Shown here: piece by piece, positions 57,719 to 64,000 of the stretch
Layout of the letters: every line of letters starts with the position of its first letter
How positions within the stretch are numbered: the first letter of the stretch is position 1
Assembly (NCBI RefSeq): GCF_004514425.2
Contig: NZ_MYFN02000003.1
Coordinates: forward strand, 248,001 to 312,000
DNA from: Shinella sumterensis
Lineage (GTDB): Bacteria > Pseudomonadota > Alphaproteobacteria > Rhizobiales > Rhizobiaceae
DNA: 64,000 nucleotides
Direction: 5' to 3'
Translations under genes and position numbers: made by a program
Notes under the pieces: model-generated
Seen by the model: only the letters and a program-made list of their open reading frames with translations
Databases searched by the model: none
What the model was told of the DNA's origin: nothing

Positions 57719-58157
57719 AGAACCCCCAACTGAATTCCGCATTCTGCTCCGCGCTGCTTGCGTGGACCTGATTTCGTCAGGGTCCGCTTCGGCGAGTCGC
57801 GTGAGGACCACTAGAGCGCCATTAAGGTTAATGAAGCGTTTACTTTCGTTAACCGGACGCACCGTGGATCAAATTTTCCTGTCCCGAATCAAGCCACGCT
57901 ACGATTCTCTCTCAAGAATCAGAGCCTTGCTCACCATGCAAGAAAAACCGCACGACAGAGTGCCCGCGGCTTCGGGTGTGAGCATGACGTCATCGGGCCC
58001 AACGCCTTGGTAAATGCGGGCATCGCGGCGAAGGAAAGAAAAGTATGATTCTTTGATGCCGGACGCATTTTTATTGTTTCATCGGCCGGCCACGTGGCGT
58101 AGGAACGCCCCGCTGCCTCCCACGACGGCAAGAAAAAACATTAAAAAGGCACCCCCA
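57719..58157. promoter_or_regulatory. Divergent spacer ddlB / MHS transporter with GANTC cluster
   Basis: 439 bp without a gene. Five GANTC sites occur at 57794, 57886, 57903, 57916 and 58047, three of them in 35 bp; about one would be expected in this span. GANTC is the CcrM methylation site used in alphaproteobacterial cell-cycle control. The palindrome ATTAAGGTTAAT lies at 57821-57832 and GTTAAC at 57848-57853, reminiscent of CtrA half-sites, but without the standard 7-bp spacing. Confidence 0.45.
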
Positions 58158-59462
58158 ATGAGTGAAACACTCCACACAGGGTCGCCGACCGCAACGCAGT
58201 CCAACCGCGCCGGCCTCAATTCTCCAGCGCGTGTTCTATTTGCAAGCCTGGTCGGAACGACCATCGAATTCTTCGATTTCTACGTTTACGCCACCGCCGC
58301 AGTTCTGGTCTTCCCGACGCTGTTCTTCCCGAACAGCGATCCGACGACGGCCCTTCTGGCGTCCTTTGCGACCTTCTCGATCGCCTTCTTCGCCCGCCCC
58401 TTCGGCGCCATCGTCTTCGGACACTACGGCGACCGCATCGGCCGCAAGACCACGCTCGTCGCCGCCCTTCTGACGATGGGCGTATCGACCGTTATCATCG
58501 GCCTCCTGCCGACCTACGAGACGATCGGCGTGCTGGCCCCGCTGTTGCTGGCATTGTGCCGGTTCGGCCAGGGCTTCGGGCTTGGCGGCGAATGGGGCGG
58601 CGCGGTGCTGCTCGCGACCGAAAACGCCCCTCCGGGCAAGCGCAGCTGGTACGGCATGTTCCCGCAGCTCGGCGCGCCCATCGGGCTCTTCCTGTCGTCG
58701 GGCGTGTTCTGGCTGCTGCTGCATTTCATGTCGCAGGAAGCGTTGCTCGCCTGGGGCTGGCGCATCCCGTTCGTCGCGTCGATCCTGCTGATCGTCGTCG
58801 GCCTTTGGGTTCGCCTGTCGATCACGGAAACGCCTGCCTTCCAGAAGGCGATCGACAAGCAGGAACGCGTCGAAGTTCCCGTCATGGAACTCTTCCGCAA
58901 CCACAAGCGCAGCCTCGTGCTCGGCACCTTCGTGGCGCTGGCCACCTTCGTGCTGTTCTATATCGGCTCGGCTTACCTGCTGTCCTACAACGTCAAGGTC
59001 CTGAACATCCCGTTCCTCGAGGCGCTTGAGGTGCAGATCCTGGGCTCCGTGCTCTTCGGCCTGTTCATTCCGGTCGCCGGCAAGCTGGCGGAACGGTTCG
59101 GCCGCCGCGAGGTGCTCATCCTCACGACCATCCTGATCGGCGTCTTCTCGTTCTTCCTGCCGGGCCTGATGACCAGCGGCGAACAGGGCATCTTCATCTT
59201 CGTGATCTTCGCGATGGCGCTGATGGGCATGACCTACGGCCTGATCGGCACGGCGCTTGCCGCACCCTTCCCCACCAAGGTGCGCTATACGGGCTCGTCG
59301 ATCACGTTCAATTTCGCAGGCATCTTCGGCGCATCGCTCGCGCCCTACATCGCCACCTGGCTCCAGGCCAATTACGGCATGACCCATGTCGGCTACTATC
59401 TCGGCATTTCCGCCGCGATCACGCTGGCCTGCATCCTGCTCTCGGGCAAGGAAGAAGTCTGA
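58158..59462 (+). CDS. MFS transporter, metabolite:H+ symporter (MHS) family
   Basis: 434 aa, 12 helices. MHS features: LVGTTIEFFDFYVYATAAVL at helix 1, ARPFGAIVFGHYGDRIGRKT between helices 2 and 3, FGQGFGLGGEWGGAVLLATE and ENAPPGKRSWYGMFPQLGAP. The family imports organic acids such as shikimate, alpha-ketoglutarate, proline or citrate; the substrate here is unknown. AAAGG precedes ATG 58158. It is oriented opposite to the flanking cell-wall genes and appears inserted between ddlB and murB. Confidence 0.92.
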   Translation: MSETLHTGSPTATQSNRAGLNSPARVLFASLVGTTIEFFDFYVYATAAVLVFPTLFFPNSDPTTALLASFATFSIAFFARPFGAIVFGHYGDRIGRKTTLVAALLTMGVSTVIIGLLPTYETIGVLAPLLLALCRFGQGFGLGGEWGGAVLLATENAPPGKRSWYGMFPQLGAPIGLFLSSGVFWLLLHFMSQEALLAWGWRIPFVASILLIVVGLWVRLSITETPAFQKAIDKQERVEVPVMELFRNHKRSLVLGTFVALATFVLFYIGSAYLLSYNVKVLNIPFLEALEVQILGSVLFGLFIPVAGKLAERFGRREVLILTTILIGVFSFFLPGLMTSGEQGIFIFVIFAMALMGMTYGLIGTALAAPFPTKVRYTGSSITFNFAGIFGASLAPYIATWLQANYGMTHVGYYLGISAAITLACILLSGKEEV

Positions 59463-59490
59463 CCCGACCCTCTCGCAGGGCCTGAATCGA

Positions 59491-59520
59491 AAACCCGCCG
59501 CGTCGAACGCGGCGGGTTTC
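59491..59520. terminator. Bidirectional terminator between MHS transporter and aquaporin
   Basis: AAACCCGCCGCG (59491-59502), loop TCGAA, CGCGGCGGGTTT (59508-59519). Twelve-base perfect arms with A/T ends allow termination from both convergent genes. Confidence 0.88.
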
Positions 59521-59533
59521 TTATGTCTGCGGA

Positions 59534-60220
59534 TCAATCGGTCTCGCCGACGACCTTCCAGATCACCGCACCGATGACCGCGCCGAGGATCGGCGCCACC
59601 CAGAACAGCCAGAGCTGCGACAGCGCCGCCGTCTCGGCAAAGAGCGCGACACCCGTGGAACGCGCCGGGTTGACCGAGGTGTTGGTGACCGGAATGGAAA
59701 CGAGGTGGATCAGCGTCAGGCCGAGACCGATGGCAATCGGCGCAAAGCCTACCGGGGCACGGCCGTGGGTCGAGCCGAGGATGATGAGGAGGAAGAACGC
59801 CGTCAGCACCACCTCGATGACCAGCGCCGCCGTCAGCGAATAGCCGCCGGGCGACAGCTCGCCGTAACCGTTCGATGCAAAACCACCCGCCGTGAAGCCG
59901 GCCTTGCCTGACGCCACGAGGTAGAGCACCGCCGCAGCCGCCACCGCACCCACGACCTGCGCCACGATGTAGGGCACGAGGCTCGATACCGGGAACTTGC
60001 CGGCGACCGTGAGCCCCACGGAGACGGCCGGATTGAAATGCCCGCCGGAAATGCCCCCGACGGTATAGGCCATGGTCAGCACCGTCAGGCCGAAGGCGAA
60101 GGCCACGCCGAGCAGGCCGATGCCCACCTCCGGGAAAGCGGCAGCCAGCACCGCGCTGCCGCAACCGCCGAAGACGAGCCAGAACGTGCCGAGAAACTCG
60201 GCTGAAAGCTTCTTGAACAT
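59534..60220 (-). CDS. aqpZ: Aquaporin Z-type water channel
   Basis: 228 aa with six helices and both NPA half-helices: [16 protein letters not shown] and [35 protein letters not shown] at the N terminus is typical of AqpZ rather than of glycerol facilitators. ATG 60220 has GGGGG upstream. The gene is convergent with the MHS transporter and lies on the same strand as murB, separated from it by 157 bp. Confidence 0.94.
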   Translation of the reverse strand: MFKKLSAEFLGTFWLVFGGCGSAVLAAAFPEVGIGLLGVAFAFGLTVLTMAYTVGGISGGHFNPAVSVGLTVAGKFPVSSLVPYIVAQVVGAVAAAAVLYLVASGKAGFTAGGFASNGYGELSPGGYSLTAALVIEVVLTAFFLLIILGSTHGRAPVGFAPIAIGLGLTLIHLVSIPVTNTSVNPARSTGVALFAETAALSQLWLFWVAPILGAVIGAVIWKVVGETD

Positions 60221-60377
60221 GAGGACCCCCTGTCCCATTTCCGAAAATCCGGAATCACTCCGCGCGATCACCACGCAGGGCTAAAGATCTCGGAAATTGC
60301 GCATGAACGCAAGCTGAACGGGTAAAATGCGACACACGCGATCACTATATGCGCGCAATCCGTTCAGGAAGAGGGTT

Positions 60378-61352
60378 TCAGGCCGTGGCGCGGCCGAGGA
60401 ATTCCTTCACCTCGTAACCGGGCATGAAGTTGCCGAGGCGCTTGATTTCCCATTGCAGCATGACGCCGGAATGCTCCAACACGCGGCTGCGCACGGTCTC
60501 GCCGAGATATTCCAGCTCGTAGCCCGTCGCCTGCCCGGTATTGATCATGAAGTTGCAGTGCATCGGCGACATCTGCGCGCCACCGATCATCAGGCCACGG
60601 CATCCCGCCTCGTCGATCAGCTTCCAGGCCGAATGGCCTTCGGGGTTCTTGAAGGTGGAGCCGCCGGTCTTCTCGCGAATCGGCTGGACGGTCTCGCGGT
60701 GCTGGCGCACGGCGTCCATCTTCGCGCGGATCTCGTCCTTTTCGCCCGCCTGCCCCTGGAAGACGGCATGGGTGAAGATGAGATCACCAGATGCGGACGA
60801 CTTGCGGTAGCTGTAGCCCATGTCGGCGTTGGACAGCACGTGCTGGTTGCCCTTGCGGTCGACGGCGTGAACCTCGACGACGAGATCCTTGGTCTCCCCG
60901 CCATTGGCGCCCGCATTCATGCGCAGCGCGCCGCCGATGGAGCCTGGAATGCCATAGTAGAATTCGAAACCCGCGATGTTGTGGTCGAGCGCCATGGCCG
61001 CGATGTTCTTGTCCGGGCAGATGGCACCGGCCTTGATGCGGTTTTCGCCGGCCAGCTCGACATCGCCGAAGCCCTTGGCCGAAAGGCGGATCACGACGCC
61101 GGGAATGCCGCCGTCACGCACCAGGAGGTTGGAGCCGACGCCCGTCACCGTCAGCGGCACCTCTTCCGGAAGCAGCCTGAGGAAGGTGACGAGATCCTCG
61201 ACATCGTGCGGATGGAACATCAGCTCGGCAAGGCCGCCGGCGCGGAACCAGGTGACACGCTCCATCGGTGCATCCGGTGTCAGGCGTCCGCGCACCTCCT
61301 TGATGCCTTCACCCAACGACGCCAGAAGTTTCGCACCATCAACCCGCTTCAT
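60378..61352 (-). CDS. murB: UDP-N-acetylenolpyruvoylglucosamine reductase
   Basis: 324 aa. FAD-binding PP-loop in [40 protein letters not shown] in the pyrophosphate region, and catalytic serine in [20 protein letters not shown]. It reduces the enolpyruvyl group to make UDP-MurNAc. The start ATG overlaps the murC stop by ATGA. Confidence 0.96.
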   Translation of the reverse strand: MKRVDGAKLLASLGEGIKEVRGRLTPDAPMERVTWFRAGGLAELMFHPHDVEDLVTFLRLLPEEVPLTVTGVGSNLLVRDGGIPGVVIRLSAKGFGDVELAGENRIKAGAICPDKNIAAMALDHNIAGFEFYYGIPGSIGGALRMNAGANGGETKDLVVEVHAVDRKGNQHVLSNADMGYSYRKSSASGDLIFTHAVFQGQAGEKDEIRAKMDAVRQHRETVQPIREKTGGSTFKNPEGHSAWKLIDEAGCRGLMIGGAQMSPMHCNFMINTGQATGYELEYLGETVRSRVLEHSGVMLQWEIKRLGNFMPGYEVKEFLGRATA

Positions 61353-62764
61353 GCCACCTCACCCGAAATGCCTGCCAATTCCCGCGGCAACGCCTGCGCC
61401 CAATGCGTGATGCTGCCAGCCCCCAAGAGAACCACGAAATCGCCGGGCTTTGCAATGCCGGCCACGATACCGGCCAGCGCATCCGGCGAAGCCAGCACGC
61501 GCGCATCGCGATGCCCGCCCGACTTGATGCGGGAAACCAGTTCTTCCGCCGTCACGCCCTCGATAGGGTCTTCCCCCGCCGCATAGATCGGCGCGATCAT
61601 CACGCTGTCGGCGTCGTTGAAGCAGCCTGCGAACTCTTCGAAGAGGCTCGCAACACGGCTGTAGCGGTGCGGCTGGTGCACGGCGATGATTCGGCCCGCG
61701 CAGGCCTCGCGCGCGGCGCGCAGCACGGCCTTGATCTCGACGGGGTGGTGGCCGTAGTCGTCATAAACGTTTACGCCGTTCCAGCTGCCCGTGAAGGTGA
61801 AGCGGCGCTTCACCCCGCCGAAGCCGGCAAGCCCCTTGGCGATCAGCTCCGGCGAGATGCCGAGACGCTGCGCGACCGCAATCGCCGCCGTCGCATTCGA
61901 AACATTGTGCCGGCCCGGCATCGGCAGACGCAGGTCCTTCAGCGAAATGACCTGGCCGGTGCGGCGGCGGCGGATCTCCACGTCGAAGACCGAGGTCGCA
62001 CCGTCCATGCGGATATTGCCGAAACGCACATCCGCCTGCGGGTTTTCGCCATAGGTAATGACCTTGCGGTCCTCGATGCGGCTGACCATGGCCTGCACTT
62101 CGGGATGATCCAGGCACATCACGCCGAAGCCATAGAACGGCACGTTTTCGACGAACTGGCGGAACGCGGCGCGAACCGCGTCGAAATTGCCGTAGTGGTC
62201 GAGATGTTCGGGGTCGATATTGGTGACGATGGCGATATCGGCCGGAAGCTTCAGGAAGGTGCCGTCCGATTCGTCGGCCTCCACCACCATCCACTCGCCC
62301 TCGCCCAAGCGGGCATTGGTGCCATAGGCGTTGATGATGCCGCCATTGATGACGGTCGGGTCGAGGCCGCCGGCCTCCAGCAGCGTCGCGACCATCGAGG
62401 TCGTCGTCGTCTTGCCGTGCGTGCCGCCGATGGCGATGGCATTGCGGAAGCGCATCAGCTCGGCCAGCATTTCGGCCCGGCGCACGACGGGCAGCAGCTT
62501 TTCGCGCGCCGCGATCAATTCCGGATTGCTTTTCTTGATGGCGGTGGAGACGACGACCACTTCCGCCTCACCGAGATTTTCCGCCTTGTGGCCGACGAAG
62601 ACCTCGATGCCCTTCTCACGCAGGCGCTGCACGTTTGCGCTGTCTGCCTGGTCTGAGCCCTGCACCTTGTGGCCGAGATTGTGCAGCACCTCGGCGATGC
62701 CGCTCATGCCGATGCCGCCAATGCCGATGAAATGAACGAGCCCTATGCTCTGCGGCATCTTCAT
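61349..62764 (-). CDS. murC: UDP-N-acetylmuramate--L-alanine ligase
   Basis: 471 aa. Mur ligase: N-terminal [23 protein letters not shown]-binding segment, ATP loop [20 protein letters not shown] near residue 115, and C-terminal [33 protein letters not shown]. It adds L-Ala to UDP-MurNAc. The start overlaps the murG stop by ATGA; a second ATG lies two codons later. Confidence 0.96.
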   Translation of the reverse strand: MKMPQSIGLVHFIGIGGIGMSGIAEVLHNLGHKVQGSDQADSANVQRLREKGIEVFVGHKAENLGEAEVVVVSTAIKKSNPELIAAREKLLPVVRRAEMLAELMRFRNAIAIGGTHGKTTTTSMVATLLEAGGLDPTVINGGIINAYGTNARLGEGEWMVVEADESDGTFLKLPADIAIVTNIDPEHLDHYGNFDAVRAAFRQFVENVPFYGFGVMCLDHPEVQAMVSRIEDRKVITYGENPQADVRFGNIRMDGATSVFDVEIRRRRTGQVISLKDLRLPMPGRHNVSNATAAIAVAQRLGISPELIAKGLAGFGGVKRRFTFTGSWNGVNVYDDYGHHPVEIKAVLRAAREACAGRIIAVHQPHRYSRVASLFEEFAGCFNDADSVMIAPIYAAGEDPIEGVTAEELVSRIKSGGHRDARVLASPDALAGIVAGIAKPGDFVVLLGAGSITHWAQALPRELAGISGEVA

Positions 62765-63882
62765 GGCCGTTCTCCCTTGAATTGTGCAATCGTCTTGCCG
62801 CCCGCAATAGCCTCTACCATGGAAGCGAGCAAGCGCGTGGCGTCCGGTTTTCCTGCATTTCTGGCGCTCGCGGCCATGGTGGCCATCTTCGCCGGATCAT
62901 GCATGGCGCCCGAGACGATCCGCGCCAGGCGCTCCGTCGAAAGCTCCGCCTGCGGGATCACCTTGGCCCCGCCGGCACCCGCCAGGGCCGCGGCGTTGGC
63001 GGCCTGGTCGTGATCGAGCGCATAGGGATAGGGCACGAGGATGGACGGACGGCCGACCACCGAAAGCTCCGAGACCGTGGAGGCGCCGGACCGGCTGATG
63101 ACGAGATGGGCGGCACCGATGCGCGCCGCCATGTCGTTGAAGAAGGGCGAGACATCGGCGGGAATGCCGAGATCGGCATAGCTGCGCACCACCTCGTCCT
63201 TGTCCTCAGTGCGCGCCTGCTGCGTGATCTTCAGCCGCGCGCGGTCCTGCGGCTCCAGCGCCGCGATGGCCGAGGGAATGGCCTTGGAGAAGAACTGCGC
63301 GCCCTGGCTTCCGCCGAACACGACGAGCCGGAATTCGCCGTCCGTCGAGGGCGTATAGGGAACCGCGGCAGCCTCCAGCACGGCCGGGCGTACCGGATTG
63401 CCCGTCGTCACGGTCTTTGCCGCATAGGGGCCGCCCGTCTCCGGCAGGAAGCCGCCTGCAATGGCGCGCACGCGGTTGGCGAGCGCCTTGTTGGCGCGGC
63501 CCATCACGGCATTCTGCTCGTGGATCATCGAGGGGATGCCCATCCCGGTCGCTGCCAGAAGCGGCGGCACGGTGGGGTAACCGCCGAAGCCGACGACGAC
63601 CTTCGGCTTCAGTCGCGCCAGAAGCCGGCGCGCGGCGCGCATGCCCTTCCACAGCGTGAACAGCGACTTGGCGACGCTGACCGGGTTCTTCGAGCCGATC
63701 GTCGCCGATGGCACGATGTGGATTTCGTCGGCGGGGAATTTGCCGGCAAAGCGCTCGGCGCGGCTGTCGGTCACGAGATGAACCGACCAGCCGCCGGCCT
63801 TCAGTTCATGGGCCAGCGCTTCTGCGGGAAAAAGATGGCCGCCGGTACCACCGGCGGCGAGAAGAACGATGCCTTTGCTCAT
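62761..63882 (-). CDS. murG: Lipid II synthase (UDP-GlcNAc:undecaprenyl-PP-MurNAc-pentapeptide transferase)
   Basis: 373 aa. GT-B fold with the first glycine-rich loop [20 protein letters not shown], second loop [20 protein letters not shown] and acceptor segment [20 protein letters not shown], followed by [19 protein letters not shown]. It makes lipid II at the inner membrane face. The coding sequence overlaps murC by 4 bp, and ftsW ends nine bases upstream. Confidence 0.96.
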   Translation of the reverse strand: MSKGIVLLAAGGTGGHLFPAEALAHELKAGGWSVHLVTDSRAERFAGKFPADEIHIVPSATIGSKNPVSVAKSLFTLWKGMRAARRLLARLKPKVVVGFGGYPTVPPLLAATGMGIPSMIHEQNAVMGRANKALANRVRAIAGGFLPETGGPYAAKTVTTGNPVRPAVLEAAAVPYTPSTDGEFRLVVFGGSQGAQFFSKAIPSAIAALEPQDRARLKITQQARTEDKDEVVRSYADLGIPADVSPFFNDMAARIGAAHLVISRSGASTVSELSVVGRPSILVPYPYALDHDQAANAAALAGAGGAKVIPQAELSTERLARIVSGAMHDPAKMATMAASARNAGKPDATRLLASMVEAIAGGKTIAQFKGERP

Positions 63883-63891
63883 GCCTGTTCC

Positions 63892-64000
63892 TTATTCGGC
63901 CGCCGCCACGATACCCCCGCGGAAGAGGCTGCGCTCGGACGCGCGCTTTTCCGGGCGGTGGCGGGTCAGCGCCAGGATGAAGCCGGCCGTCACGCAGATC
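63892..64000 (-). CDS. ftsW: Cell division protein FtsW (3' end only)
   Basis: About 35 C-terminal codons remain: TAGFILALTRHRPEKRA then SLFRGGIVAAAE and a TAA stop. The final hydrophobic helix end, the basic tail and position directly before murG fit FtsW, the SEDS peptidoglycan polymerase of the divisome. The rest is outside the window. Confidence 0.8.
   Translation of the reverse strand, partial: ICVTAGFILALTRHRPEKRASERSLFRGGIVAAAE

Noticed and set aside
57821-57853. CtrA binding site upstream of ddlB
   Set aside because: TTAA elements are present, but none has the 7-bp spacing of the CtrA consensus; kept only as a comment.

Overview
This window looks like chromosomal DNA of a Rhizobiaceae-type alphaproteobacterium (Rhizobium/Agrobacterium/Ensifer/Shinella group). 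The evidence is the high GC content, the order ftsW-murG-murC-murB ... ddlB-ftsQ-ftsA-ftsZ-lpxC-bamD-recN-ligA, a long-linker FtsZ ending in an IPAFLRRQ-type tail, soluble double-PAS chemoreceptors, and a small-RNA locus rich in anti-Shine-Dalgarno motifs between prmA and an aminopeptidase P gene. I saw no tRNA, rRNA, CRISPR array, insertion sequence or prophage; genus-level assignment is inference.

Layout. 1-5.3 kb: the 5' part of a GlcD-type FAD oxidase and an RND efflux pair (permease and adaptor), all minus strand. 5.5-9.4 kb: a Tat-exported cyclase-family enzyme, an AhpD-like protein and a UvrD/PcrA helicase. 9.4-15.2 kb: a cytoplasmic chemoreceptor, a DUF2778/Tlde1-type L,D-transpeptidase-like protein, an amidase and a BetI-like TetR regulator. 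15.4-20.6 kb: a second RND pump in one transcription unit with its TetR-type regulator, preceded by a perfect 8-8-8 inverted repeat overlapping the promoter.

20.6-32.9 kb is the most coherent accessory region, an amino-sugar catabolic locus of two divergent operons. The minus operon has MurQ, a CUT1-type sugar ABC importer and a Gfo/Idh/MocA oxidoreductase. The plus operon has a BadF-type GlcNAc/MurNAc kinase, a GntR/UTRA repressor, a GlmS-like SIS deaminase, NagA, an M19 dipeptidase and CutC. Together they would carry imported MurNAc or GlcNAc to fructose-6-phosphate without a PTS. Two nearly identical 17-bp sites sit just upstream of the two first genes.

33-46.4 kb: a CreA-like protein, a small secreted protein, CheW, a putatively leaderless 52-aa membrane peptide, SCO1/SenC, PrmA, the sRNA locus, aminopeptidase P, AzlCD, PanBC, a DEAD-box helicase with a DbpA-like tail, a TIGR02587/TIGR02588-type membrane pair and a membrane-anchored M23-like protein. 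46.4-64 kb: ligA, recN, bamD, lpxC and the division/cell-wall (dcw) genes, interrupted between ddlB and murB by an oppositely oriented MHS-family transporter and an aquaporin. The window ends inside ftsW.

Start sites were chosen from Shine-Dalgarno sequences, start-stop overlaps and family lengths; family calls come from motifs I recognise, not from searches.
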